From contig NC_059542.1 of the NCBI RefSeq assembly GCF_905220415.1, forward strand, positions 6,386,001 through 6,450,000: a DNA stretch of 64,000 nt. Direction: 5' to 3'. The position numbers and the translations under genes were made by a program. A model generated the notes under the pieces. It had not been told where the DNA came from and searched no databases. It saw only the letters and a list, made by a program, of their open reading frames with translations. Within the stretch, counting starts at the first letter, position 1. Each line of letters opens with the position of its first letter. Shown in pieces: positions 26,641-38,441 of this stretch. The stretch is from Colias croceus (lineage: Eukaryota; Arthropoda; Insecta; Lepidoptera; Pieridae).

Positions 26641-27346
26641 GAAATAAACGATTATTTATATCTGATAACATCAAACATGGTATTAACTAGTAAGGACTAT
26701 AAAATTGAAACAATATTATCATTGAAGAATATTATATTAATGAAAAATCAGTTTAGTAGACAATAATTTATTTTCAGTGTAAATAGTACATTGAATGAAG
26801 GTAAAAGGTCTGATACTGTTTAACCATAACTGTATGTTTAACTTTTCACTGTGACAGAGAATCCTCTTAAAATGTTATTTGCATATAATTTATGAAAACT
26901 AAAACATGACTAGGTGTTAAAAATAGTTTTGCAATATATTATCCAGATACTTAAAGACTTTCTCTTACCACTTGAAAAAAAAAACCATTTAAACACACAG
27001 ATCTATACTCATATAAAAATTCACAAGTTGAGAGACTGTAAAAACATTTTAAAATTTAAAGTGATTGGCCAATGGCCATATTTATTAAATAATCAAACGT
27101 ATTTAAAGGCATTTAATATCAACTTTTCAATAATATGTCGACATCGTTACTTTATCATACAAATATAAATAGGCCAATACGAATCAACACTTCTTGTCTC
27201 ATTCAAATTTAAACCAACTTATCAAATAAATCTTCTAGAAATATCATTTAATCATAGTAATGCTCTCACACATTTTTTTACAAAATATATTGCAGTGCTA
27301 TCCTATAAAATATAACTTCACATCTATAAAATTTCCTTTTATTTAA

Positions 27347-27641
27347 CTAGCATAAGAACCATCCTCGGAACTTCAAGGAATATTATAAAAAAAGAATTAA
27401 CGAAATCGGTTAAGCCGTTCTCAAGTTATGCGCTTACCAACACATTTTGGGATTCATTTTTATATTATAGACTAGCGGTCCGCCCCGGCTTCGCCCGTGG
27501 TACATATTTACGTTTTCTCTACATAAGAACCATCCTCGTACTTCAAGGAATATAATAAAAAAAGAATTATCGAAATCAGTTCAGCCGTTCTCGAGTTATG
27601 CGCTTACCAACACATTTTGCGATTCATTTTTATATTATAGA
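27347..27641 (+). mobile_element. Two tandem RTE-like tails, family C (copies 2 and 3)
   Basis: A truncated copy (27347-27470) is followed with no gap by a fuller one (27471-27641) starting CTAGCGGTCCGCCCCGGC. Both end GATTCATTTTTATATTATAG. The second has probably inserted at, or duplicated from, the tail of the first. Confidence 0.7.
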
Positions 27642-27927
27642 TTAGTTTAACGATTTGTATCGTTTAATTTTCCTTCATGAATTTTGCTAAAGATATTCAA
27701 TATATACGTAACACGTCATAATTAAAATAATTAATAACTAGGTTAAAAATCTCCCAGTATATTTTATAATCTTGTGTTCTATTCCTTCATACTTTTATAT
27801 TATAACCGAATTAGCATACCAATATTAATAAAACAAATATTATAATAATACTTAAATATTTTACTATAATTTAAGATCATTCACATACACATATCACCAG
27901 TGAACTGTACAATGTACATAGTACCTA

Positions 27928-30900
27928 TTAAAGCTCAGTTTCTTCAATGACTCTCACGAACACTTCATACTGTAACTTCAGTTTTGTCTTCTGTTTGTTC
28001 TGTTTGTTGTCGACTGAACTAAGTAGCTTTGTGCCCTTGAAACTGTACAGTGCTCCTGGATTGTCACCTTCTTCTAACATCATCATAGGTGGATACCTGA
28101 AAATGTACGAAGAACATTGTTAGAATTCTATTATATTTATTTACCTTTTTAAGTCTTGAACAGAGAGACATTAAAACAATCGTTTATTATTATTATTAAT
28201 CTGTTTTTTGTTAAAAATCCATTCCATCTTTATAATAAAGTGACTAGTTATATTGTTATTTTGCTATTGATATTTAGGAACGTATAAAGGAAATATTAAA
28301 AAATTACCACCATAAATACCTTAAAATAGTGAAAATTATTTACTTCTAAGTTGCACGGAAACGTTTATAAAATCTAGAATAGCAGAAAACTACGCATGAT
28401 TACAGTACTACATTACTGTCCAATGAGTTATTTCATTAAAACCTTATGACATTGTGACTTATGAGCCTTTGAACGCGTTTAACTCCTTTATTAGGCGGAA
28501 TTAATTTATTATCTGTTCATTTAAATATTGGGGCGTTTTGTATATTGTCCTTAGCTATTGTAGGCGAGGCACCAAATACGACTAATGTAACGTATATGTT
28601 TGTTTTTTGTCTCGGTTATCATTAAGAATGACTCAATAAACCTAAAATGCCTGTGGCTTATATTTAAGATTAACATTGGATTCTCATGCACTAACTAACT
28701 AAAAAGGTCAATATTGACTAAATTTAAATTTATCGGTGTTTTTTACTAATACAGGTCAAACAATAATATTTTTTTTAACCAATTCAATCTGTGAGAATTG
28801 TGTTCTTCACTTTTTTCAGACTCACGTGAAGGTAATAAAATTGCTGCGGAATATGTCAAAACGTTGCTGAAGAATTTTGAATTAAGAGAATGAAGAAACG
28901 CGCTATTCATTCAATAAAATAGCAGATACAACCAAATGACTGCGACACATATATCAGCTGAATTCGTCAAAACTCAAAATCAGCTTAGGAACTTCGCTTC
29001 GTCACAGAATAGAGATACCTTAGAGCCTCTTTTATATGTGCAACATTTTATATTACATGTTGTACATTTTCACTATATTAATCCGTAAGGTTGTAACTAA
29101 CTTACTATTTAACACTAAAATGGCTGAATGTGTTATTTAAATATTTGCCGTGGGTGTATGTTTGTTTATATTTTTTATTTGTAAAGATTCATCGTCACTG
29201 CATCAAAAATAAATGTCATTTTTGTTATTATTATAAAATACCTACAGTACATATATTTTATCGGGGAAGGTTATAGACTGTATATCATCACGCTAAGACC
29301 AGCAGGAGCTGAGCAATGCGGGTGAAACCGCAGAGTACGCGGCCTACAGCTAGTGTATAATAATATACTACACAGGAATCTCAAAAGGTTGCTGTCGCGA
29401 AGTTAAAAACACATAAAATATAATATATGTTAGTATTGATCTAATGTCTTTTGAATAAGAAAAAACTAATCTTAATAAATCAGAATTACTCGACAGTAAA
29501 CCACTCAGAAAATTCATTAGAAAAATAAGTTATTCGTTTCATTAAACATTGAATTTTATTTATGAATTCCAAGAACAAAATTAATAAAAATGTTACGTAT
29601 ATATTTTTTACACTCCGTAGTAGTAATAAGAATGAATTCCTTCGTTTATTTCACACATCAATTGGAGAGATATCGATGAACGTTGATTTTGAACACAATT
29701 TTAAAGATGTCAATAACTTAAATAATAGATAAGAATAAACGAATTCCATGAAAAATATTGTAAAAAGTATGTTAGCAATAATATTCCTACAAATTTTAAT
29801 TCTTAGGCCCAAAGCAATAAGGTACATTCGAATAGCAATGTTCATGCGAAACACTAAAAATTTGCTGTGAATAGTGCATCGGCGTCTTTTTTGGAAGTCG
29901 GTTTTAAAATCTCATCTGTATAATTTAACTTACGATGATAAAATATTCGTACACAAGAATTTGAAGCTAATAAATGTAAATTATATTTTTATTTTACAAA
30001 TATTTTGTCCAGATTAATGATATTTGACGAATGTAATTATAATAACTCAGTTTGATTAATTCAATAGCTTTAAAATGTCTTATCAATTTAAGAAATGAAA
30101 TGGATATCATTGATATTAAGGAAAAGGAAATAGTCTTAAAATTAAGTGTGTTTTATTGCACATTAATGAAAAACTTGTATACCTAATTTTATGGCTACGT
30201 GTCATAAACTAAAGATTATTAATAATTTTTTATTGCTTTTCAATATTTTCCATAATTAAAAAATTTGTTTGTATCGAATTTCATAGTCGGATATAGTCTT
30301 CTAATGAGTAAGCTTTTTATTCGAAGTATTTTTCTTTATAGGTGAGTAAATCGTAAATTTTTGTTTTCTGTTTTTATTATGTTGCTCTTGTTCATGCAAT
30401 TGAATTATTTGTATTGTATTTGACAATTAAATATAAACAAAACAAAAACGGCTCTTAAAACTTAACAATGGTTATCTAGAACTAATGTAAAAATTTCAGT
30501 AAGTATTCAATGGAGTTACGATAAGAACATATAAGTTATCTCTGAGTTTTTATTTACAGTAAAGTTGGCTAAAAATAACAATTATATTGTTCGAAAAACT
30601 AATGATAATTTTGAATACGACTCCTAAATTATATTTTCAGCATTCCCAACGTCACCGATTATCTAGCAGCACTTATAAGACCGCTTTGCTTATAATTACA
30701 ACAGAAAAAATGAAAATAAAATTAACAGAAATGAAAGCTTGACATAAATATTGCACAATGTGTCATCACAATTGAAGCATAAAAAACAACACATTTCTTT
30801 AAACAATATTGATACTTTAATGATTCAAACATTTATTTTAGAGTCTATACCTGTTTGAGGCACGTATCTATTTTTGATTAATTTTTCAAGTAAGATGCAT

Positions 30901-32182
30901 GATAAATCGAATACTGATTAATGACCGTAATATTTTTATCAATTTTGCAATAAATTTAGAAACATTAGAGTTTATTGACTTCAATGATCATTATTAACTG
31001 TAATATAAAAAATACATCGGTAATATTTTAGATTGAATCGTGGTATTTCGAACAGGTTATGATATATTGCCTATGTGTCCTCAGAATTCCTAATTCTAAA
31101 TAAGAATAACTGCACTATTTAATATTAATTATCAATAAGACCTTGAGCAGCGACCTCAAACCGGAACATGGAAAGGTCAATAGGGGGCTAATGAAGTGAT
31201 TTATTCAGTAGGCTGAAGATCTTCTTATTGGAACCGATCTGGTTTACTTATTTTTTGATTAGAAATACCAATATAATGTATTAGTGATTTTTAGTATATT
31301 AATATTGTAAAGGTTAAAGTTTGTAAGTTAGTGAGTTGGTTGTCGATGAGCTTGATAAAAAGTCACCTCTGTAACTACTGAACCGATTTTTTAATTCGTT
31401 AACGAAAGCTGAGTGACGGCATTGATTATTAGTATTAATCCCGGACATCACGTGAGTTCCGGGCCCATTGAGTTAATATATTTCAAAGAATGAATACTTA
31501 CTGTGTAACAACTTCTGCGTCAGTACTGTTTTTGGTCGCTGGATCTATTAAATTGCATTTCATCGCAATTTCAGCATCAGATATTCCCTTATTAAAGATT
31601 TCCACATTTGCGGGCTCTATTTCACTGAACACAAGGATGTCGGGTGAAACATATTTGCTTATTAGTTCCTTAATTATCCTATGTATGTAAGGGAATCTGG
31701 GTGCGTATATTTGGAAACCAATATAGTCATTCGAATCTCCACGTTCCAAGTGTTTGTATGTTCCGTCAAAAGGATAAACACCCTGTTGGTAGATATATGT
31801 ATACTTTCCCTCATCACCTGGGACATATTTGCCTTCAGTTGGGGGTCTATAATATTTTCCATCGTCGTATTCGTCGTAAGTTTTAGGTTTATATTTTCCA
31901 TCATCAAACGGTGAACTTTGAACTGCGGCCCATAATGATACGAGACATACCTGGAAAATCAATCATGTAACTATCAATTTTAATACCCAATTTAAATTAG
32001 TTTAAGAATATAACACTATTGCGTAACTCGCCAACGTCAAAGATATAATTAAAACTTTAAATCATTTCACATACATATTTTGTTTCTAAACATTAATATT
32101 AAAGTTACCTATACCATATTGTACTTATAAACTGTCATCATAAAAAACATTAATTACTTACGAAATTCCAGACTAGCTTCAT
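27928..32182 (-). CDS. Cuticular-protein-like secreted protein lacking the RR domain, three exons
   Basis: The predicted protein has 212 residues. Exons: 32182-32162 (MKLVWNF, phase 0), 31950-31502 and 28096-27928, ending TAA; the 639-nt sum keeps frame. The signal peptide (MKLVWNF + VCLVSLWAAVQSS) is split by intron 1. The mature N-terminus carries FDDGKYKP, YDDGKYYRP, EGKYVPGDEGKY repeats close to those of the gene at 20991-24247, and both introns fall in the same phases (0 and 2). Where paralogues have an RR-1 chitin-binding exon this gene has a 55-residue lysine/glutamine-rich end (GDNPGALYSFKGTKLL, KQNKQKTKLKLQYEVFVRV). A KNST glycosylation sequon is visible. Codons are AT-rich. The last exon is joined across 3.4 kb on the strength of a good acceptor (TTTTCAG) and matching phase; it could belong to another transcript. 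Function beyond secretion is unknown. Confidence 0.7.
29265..29353 (+). mobile_element. Non-LTR retroposon tail, family A (partial copy 3)
   Basis: It keeps only the GC-richer end: ATATCATCACGCTAAGACCA, GCAGGAGCTGAGC, GGGTGAAACCGCAGAG and CAGCTAG. It lies in intron 2 of the gene at 27928-32182. Confidence 0.6.
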
Positions 32183-32204
32183 TTTAAACATTATTATTTA
32201 ACGG

Positions 32205-32211
32205 TTATATA
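32205..32211 (-). promoter_or_regulatory. TATA-like box close to the ATG of the RR-less gene
   Basis: TATATAA on the minus strand is only 23 bp upstream of the ATG at 32182. Used in the normal way it would start transcripts at or just after the ATG, so either the leader is minimal or this is not the real TATA box. No better candidate is seen within 100 bp. Confidence 0.3.
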
Positions 32212-32470
32212 GTTATTGTTGGTTTTTTATTTGCTATTAATAGTTTGTTCGCACCCCGACCCGTACAAGTTGTTTACTCCGCAGGTTATGTTTTGGATCT
32301 GAAACTAGATCAGATAATGTGTCATAAGTAAGCAGTATTTTAGCGAGATAACAGCCAATATTCGTCAAAACATATCTTATTCCTCATTGCCTTAATTAAC
32401 ATTTAGATGTATAATAAATTTTGTTCGAGACATACCAAAAGTGGATCAGAATCCTAAAATCAGGTGTGAC

Positions 32471-32477
32471 AAGGTCA
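32471..32477 (+). promoter_or_regulatory. AAGGTCA motif (candidate FTZ-F1-type site)
   Basis: AAGGTCA in the context ACAAGGTCACG lies about 260 bp upstream of the TATA-like box. Eight of nine positions fit YCAAGGYCR. It has the same relative orientation as the motifs at 15049 and 52417. Binding is inferred. Confidence 0.4.
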
Positions 32478-33481
32478 CGTTAATGAATTAGCATAGATCA
32501 TGACATTATGCCTCTTAGCGCATGCCTTACGGTACTGTTCACTCACTTGTGCACTCTAATGACAGTCAATGAAAAAGAAATTCAATTCACAAAATACCTA
32601 CAGCACACAAGTAGCTCCGAGACGACCGACTTATAAGAGAATCGTAATTCTCATATAGAATGCATGTGGATTCACTTCACATCGCTTTGCATAAAATTAA
32701 TATCACCCATCGTAAAATGCAATAATATGATCACTTAGGCTTTGCATTCTGACGGCCTCACAGTTAACATTTACATAAATATTATTCACTTCAACGGGAC
32801 TATGTGACATAGAAAATCCTGTTAGCCGTCACCAATTAACTATTTTACTATCTAGACTCTTATCCTTATAAGGTATCTTCGTTTAATATTCACTTACATG
32901 AAATATTGATGTGAATCCGGACATCACCTATTTTTTAACATAACATTAGCATCACATTTGTGACATTTAGCAAAAAAATAAAACTGAAATAAAAAGCTAC
33001 TTAAATGTCAGATCATTATACACGCGTTATACTTAATGAAAATGCCCGGAACAAAATTGACGTGAGGATGCATGTACAACTATCTATTTCACTTAATTTG
33101 CTTATTTATATCCTTCTGTTATATCTGCTCCAACTAGTCTGACAACAGTATACTTGTTATGGAATGTATAATTTGACAAGCACTCTGAAGACAACGCTTC
33201 GGTATAGCACACAGTTAAGAAATGTTTCTAGAAGCTAAATAGCGTTGAGAGCATATGAAACTCCACTGTTTATTATCGAATTAATCATTCGACACCTTAA
33301 TAAATTATACGATTCGGATACATTCAACAAATAAATCAAAACAGCAATAATAATATATTTGAGAGCTCTACATTTCTTAATTAACTTGCTATAATTATTT
33401 TTTTCGCACAAAAAAAATATACATTATTACTCACGATACGATATTAAAAAAGAAGTAGAGTTAGCACAAAATACGTGAATT

Positions 33482-33541
33482 TTGTTATTTTTCAACTAAT
33501 GGACATTATATTGATAATGTCCATTAGTTGAAAAATAACAA
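33482..33541. repeat. Perfect 28-bp-arm hairpin
   Basis: Arms 33482-33509 and 33514-33541 are exact reverse complements around a 4-nt loop, beginning TTGTTATTTTTCAACTAATG. No transposon termini are evident. Confidence 0.85.
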
Positions 33542-34178
33542 GTATTCAGTATGAGTATAACCAAAACAGATCGATTAATGAATTTATACCCGTCACAATG
33601 TTATAAGCTACTGTTTTGCCATCTTACGGAAGAATACCGTGTTTTAAACGATTGATGAGTATATAAGTAAAGACTAGTCTTTAAGAATTTACATATCAAC
33701 CATTTTTATTAAAATTCAATTAATACACACTAACACTAACTTCTACAGTTGACGCCTAAACTGAAAATTTAAAGTTTTTGTCCTATTTACTAATAGATGT
33801 AATACATAAATAATACCCAGGCAATTTATTACTTACTTATGTATCTCATAAGGCTCAGGCTCATTTGAGAAAATTATAGTATGAAGACATTTTAACTGTG
33901 CGTCTAATCAACAAAGTGGCGAGTAAAACATATTACGGAGAAAAGTCAATCCCTTATATACAAAATTATTGAAACATCTCTGCGCTAAACATAAAACAGG
34001 GTACGTTAAAATAAATCCGCTAAAATGTCATTGACCTCTTTAAGGAATTTCACGAAGAATTCGTTTATTGCAGCCTCTTGCATCTTTACAGCCGTACAAA
34101 TAAAAACTGCTTATTTATGTAATGAATTATTAGAATAATAAATAATAAGAATTTCTTACAAATAAACTTGGAATAACG

Positions 34179-34228
34179 TCGATGTAACTATTCTCCCACT
34201 AAGCATAGTGGGAGAATAGTTACATCGA
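34179..34228. repeat. Perfect 23-bp-arm hairpin
   Basis: Arms 34179-34201 and 34206-34228 are exact reverse complements around AGCA. The distal 9 bp (TTACATCG) recur once more at 34233-34240, as if part of the arm had been copied again. Confidence 0.85.
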
Positions 34229-35049
34229 ACAGTTACATCGCCTTTAGCAATAGGCGCGAAGCGGCATTGTAGCAATTCATTCACAAAATTGAAATTATCT
34301 AGTACGGTTACGCCTTGGTGCTGTCTAGGGCATGCACCCGGGTTTACCCGGTTCCGAAAAACCCGGGTAAACCCGGGTTTTTTGAAGATCTTGAGAACCG
34401 GGTCTGAATAGCTTGAAACCCGGTTCTCCCGGTTCCGACCAAAATATTAAAATATAAAGTATTATTTATATTTTGCTGCAACGTCAGACTCACGTGCATC
34501 GCGAATTTTCGTGCCACGCCTCAAGCGTGGCTCTGATTGGTTGTAACCTTAGATGCTATAAGTTTCCTACGGATGTATTACCAAAAAAAATTAGGCTTCA
34601 AAAATGACAAAAAATAGGCTACTGAAATATTTTCATTAGATTTGTCGTGAATTTGAAATGCTATTTCATTACTTAATGATCTAAGGTTTCATAATATATT
34701 GATCCTGTCATGTTTTTGTTTTTGGTATCAAGCTGAAATTTATATCGAATACTCAAGTCTTCGGTCCCTTGATGCTGTAAAAAAGTCAAACTCACAAGCC
34801 AACGCATCAAAAGATACAGACGTAAATGCTGTAAATTTTCGAAAATTTCGACATTCGCATGGGACTCTAAACCGACAGGGTACTCAAGAACACAGAGCCT
34901 CTAAATTTGGTAAAAGTAACGTCTTATAACACAGATAAATAAAAAATTGCTAGAAACATATATTTTCAAAGTTACAACAATATAAAAAATAGGTTCGGAG
35001 CGCGAGTCCGACTCGCACTTGGCCGGTTTTTTGCTTTACAGTTTACAGT

Positions 35050-37353
35050 CATGGGCGTAGCTAGCCATGGGCTCAAGGTGGGGCAACAATAAAAAAATAA
35101 TATGTAACTAGCAACTGTATGTACCCAAAGTCATATCCAGGTCTTCGAACCTCAAATGCCGGTGGCACGGCCGGCGGCTGCGCCGCCGGCATTTGCGAAG
35201 GCATTTGCGAAGGCATTTGCGAAGGCATTTGCGAAGGCATTTGCGAAGGAATTTGCGAAGGAATTTGCGAAGGCATTTGCGAAGGCATTTGCGAGGGCAT
35301 TTGCGAAGGCATTTGCGAGGGCATTTGCGAGGGCATTTGCAAGGGCATTTGCGAAGGCATTTGCGTAGGCATTTGCGCGTGCGCTTGCGTACGCGCCTGC
35401 GAACGCGCCTGCGAACGCGCCTGCGAACGCGCCTGCGAACGCGCCTGCGAACGCGCCTGCGAACGCGCCTGCGAACGCGCCTGCGAACGCGCCTGCGAAC
35501 GCGCCTGCGAACGCGCCTGCGAACGCGCCTGCGAACGCGCCTGCGAACGCGCCTGCGAACGCGCCTGCGAACGCGCCTGCGAACGCGCCTGCGAACGCGC
35601 CTGCGAACGCGCCTGCGAACGCGCCTGCGCACGCGCCTGCGAACGCGCCCGCGAACGCGCCTGCGCGAACGCGCTTGCGAACGCGCTTGCGAACGCGCTT
35701 GCGAACGCGCTTGCGAACGCGCTTGCGAACGCGCCTGCGAACGCGCTTGCGAACGCGCCTGCGAACGCGCCTGCGAACGCGCCTGCGAACGCGCCTGCGA
35801 ACGCGCCTGCGAACGCGCCTGCGAACGCGCCTGCGAACGCGCCTGCGAACGCGCCTGCGAACGCGCCTGCGAACGCGCCTGCGAACGCGCCTGCGAACGC
35901 GCCTGCGAACGCGCCTGCGAACGCGCCTGCGAACGCGCCTGCGAACGCGCCTGCGAACGCGCCTGCGAACGCGCCTGCGAACGCGCCTGCGAACGCGCCT
36001 GCGAACGCGCCTGCGCGAACGCGCTTGCGAACGCGCTTGCGAACGCGCTTGCGAACGCGCTTGCGAACGCGCCTGCGAACGCGCTTGCGAACGCGCCTGC
36101 GAACGCGCCTGCGAACGCGCCTGCGAACGCGCCTGCGAACGCGCCTGCGAACGCGCCTGCGAACGCGCCTGCGAACGCGCCTGCGAACGCGCCTGCGAAC
36201 GCGCCTGCGAACGCGCCTGCGAACGCGCCTGCGAACGCGCCTGCGAACGCGCCTGCGAACGCGCCTGCGAACGCGCCTGCGAACGCGCCTGCGAACGCGC
36301 CTGCGAACGCGCCTGCGAACGCGCCTGCGCGAACGCGCTTGCGAACGCGCTTGCGAACGCGCCTGCGAACGCGCCTGCGAACGCGCCTGCGAACGCGCCT
36401 GCGAACGCGCCTGCGAACGCGCCTGCGAACGCGCCTGCGAGCGCGCCTGCCAACGCGCCTGCGAACGCGCCTGCGAACGCGCCTGCGAACGCGCTTGCGA
36501 ACGCGCTTGCGAACGCGCATGCGAACGCTCTTGCGAACGCGCTTGCGAACGCGCTTGCGAACGCGCTTGCGAACGCGCTTGCGAACGCGCTTGCGAACGC
36601 GCTTGCGAACGCGCTTGCGAACGCGCTTGCGAACGCGCTTGCGAACGCGCTTGCGAACGCGCTTGCGAACGCGCTTGCGAACGCGCTTGCGAACGCGCTT
36701 GCGAACGCGCTTGCGAACGCGCTTGCGAACGCATTTGCGAACGCATTTGCGATGGCATTTGCGATGGCATCTTCTTTACCTTGAAAACTTTTTTATAACA
36801 CTCACTTTATTCTGTGTAATATTTTCTGAAAGTTTTTTTTTCTAAGGCCCATATTTTTTTGAGTTGTAACTCACGTGACACGTTCTTTAGAACGTGAAAC
36901 TTAAAACAAAATTGAAATTGGATAAAATAGTGGGGTAACTAACTGTACTACACTCATTTTTCTTACAGCTTATGTAACATAGAAGCCTCAGCTATTTTCT
37001 TTTTTCGTGTGTAATTCGTTATTCGAATTATTCTTATTCAAAACACCTTATTGTTCACCTACCACATCACGAAATAGATCCAAAATGTGTCCCTATCTTC
37101 AGCCGTTTGGTCGCTGGGCGTATGACAATTATTTGTTAATCAGTCATTGTAGAGGTAAATAATACTAATGTTTTGATCTCATTTTCTGTGTCGACTGTCG
37201 ACTTTCGAGAATCGAGTGTGAATTTTCTTACGGATATTAAGCTTAGTAGTTAGTACCTGGATAATTCAATTTTTAGATTTAGTTAGGTACCTTCCAGGTC
37301 AAAGCCTGGGTGGTGCAAACGCGCCACCCTGCCCCACCGTGGCTACGCCCATG
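35050..37353. mobile_element. Nested hAT-type element (inner), 2.3 kb, carrying a satellite
   Basis: Inverted ends CATGGGCGTAGC (35050-35061 and 37342-37353) are flanked by the exact 8-bp duplication TTTACAGT (35042-35049 and 37354-37361). Just inside, GGTGGGGCA (left) pairs with TGCCCCACC (right). These features fit hAT. No transposase frame is seen; about 1.6 kb of the 2.3 kb is a 12-bp tandem repeat. Because it interrupts the element at 34326-38176 with its own duplication, it inserted later. Confidence 0.8.
35190..36770. repeat. CpG-dense 12-bp tandem satellite (about 130 units)
   Basis: Units are GAACGCGCCTGC or GAACGCGCTTGC in the body, GAAGGCATTTGC at the left edge (about 35190-35375) and GCATTTGCGATG-type units at the right edge (about 36731-36770). 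Extra 2-nt insertions giving CTGCGCGAACGCGC occur at about 35664, 36013 and 36327, each followed by a run of CTTGC units, which marks a higher-order repeat of roughly 315-350 bp. Because 12 is a multiple of 3 and the unit has no stop, all six frames stay open for up to about 1.7 kb; the resulting RSQA, ERAC, RTRL, ANAP, GAFA and RVRR repeats are not evidence of a protein. A 19-bp GC palindrome (35171-35189) sits at the left border. Confidence 0.95.
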
Positions 37354-37475
37354 TTTACAGTTAATGAATAAGGTTTAAGTTTATAGGTGATATTATGATA
37401 ACAAGGTACTTTTATAAGACTGATAAATAAAGAGAAGTATTGAAATTTTGTTTCTTTATTAATTTAATAAAATAA

Positions 37476-37998
37476 GGGTTCATACGCACTATGCGGGTAG
37501 CCGCAATGCGGGTAGCCGTCCGGCTGACCGCAGGATGCGGTTGCGAATGCGGCCAGCCGGACGGCTACCCGCAATGCGGCTACCCGCATAGTGCGGTTGA
37601 AGAACCGTTGCGATTTGCGGTCATGTCGATCCATTTCAAAGATGGAAATGGAAGAAGTTGCAGCTATTTACTACATTTACACACGTTACGTATAGAAGAA
37701 AAGCAAAGAAAGAAGTACTGGGTGCATCCTTATTTGCAAACACGAGATGAGAGCAAGCATTTTGCAACCACGTGCACACACTCACTCAATGGCGGGCAGC
37801 CGCAGACTGAACCGCACAGTGCGTATAGCAACCGTCCGGCTGGCCGTCACTCGGGCCGCAGCTCTCCGAGCAACCGGAGCGGTCTGCGGGTAGCCGCATC
37901 GCAGTGCGCATAGAAATGAATATTACGTACATAATTGTGCTTGCGGTCAGCCGGACGGCTACCCGCAACGCGGCTACCCGCATAGTGCGTATGAACCC
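37476..37998. mobile_element. GC-rich foldback-type element inside the outer hAT
   Basis: The ends are inverted: GGGTTCATACGCACTATGCG at 37476 and its complement ending at 37998, extending about 55 bp with few differences through GTAGCCGTCCGGCTGACCGC. The left end is itself followed by an inverted copy (about 37552-37597), and a further related pair lies at about 37803-37915, so the GTAGCCG/CGGCTAC words form several nested hairpins. No flanking duplication is evident. The open frames across it are by-products of this structure. Confidence 0.65.
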
Positions 37999-38441
37999 GA
38001 CACAAGCCGCGTAAAATAAAAGGCCCATCAGGTACTTTTACAGTAACTTTTGTTTAATTTCGTTTTTTTTCCGAGGTATTATAAAAGAACCGGGTAACCC
38101 GGTTCTACCCGGTTCTGAGCTCGATTTGGAACCGGGTTTCAGAAACTTGGAACCGGACTCGGTTCTGCATGCCCTAGTGCTGTCATTTTGACGCTCGTTT
38201 GACTTCATCGAATTTGTTGTTGAAGTTTCATCTTATGCGTGCTATTTATTTATTAATTAAATATTATTAAATAGGAAATTATTTAAATATATAGTTAAAT
38301 ATGCAAATGAAACAGAAAGCTTAAAGTAAGCTATCTGGAGAACGGAAGACAAACCACCCCCGCGTCTGCTTTGAGATAGAGAGTTCCCGAAGAACTGGTA
38401 CTAAAAAATACAACTCCAGGCATATCTTCTACGAAAGTATG

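Larger units (their letters stand above)
24320..27925. other. Gene-free intergenic stretch with retroposon remnants
   Basis: About 3.6 kb between two genes. It contains a family B tail (25020-25331), a degraded AACCGACTT-type element near 26055, the end of a LINE reverse-transcriptase frame (26358-26640, minus) and two family C tails (27347-27641). No gene is recognisable. Confidence 0.6.
32480..34317. other. Gene-free stretch upstream of the RR-less gene
   Basis: About 1.8 kb without a recognisable gene. It contains two perfect hairpins (33482-33541 and 34179-34228) and ends at the target duplication of the hAT element. Confidence 0.55.
34326..38176. mobile_element. Non-autonomous hAT-type element (outer), 3.85 kb
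   Basis: The ends are exact inverted repeats TAGGGCATGCA (34326-34336 and 38166-38176) flanked by the exact 8-bp duplication GTGCTGTC (34318-34325 and 38177-38184). An 8-bp duplication and a TAGGG-type end are hallmarks of the hAT superfamily. Both subterminal regions are rich in ACCCGGTT/AACCGGGT words in both orientations, as expected for transposase-binding sites. No transposase frame is visible. The left interior (about 34720-35033) ends in a dispersed-repeat motif GGAGCGCGAGTCCGACTCGC. The interior holds a nested hAT-type element, its 12-bp satellite and a GC-rich foldback (37476-37998). Confidence 0.85.

Noticed and set aside
31498..31950. Ending the RR-less gene at the in-frame TAA right after exon 2
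   Set aside because: That TAA is part of the donor GTAAGT, which always gives a stop for a phase-2 intron; a phase-matched terminal exon exists at 28096-27928.
35073..36845. Several 370-565-codon open frames on both strands
   Set aside because: They are by-products of a stop-free 12-bp tandem repeat; overlapping frames on both strands cannot all be genes, and no promoter or splice context is seen.
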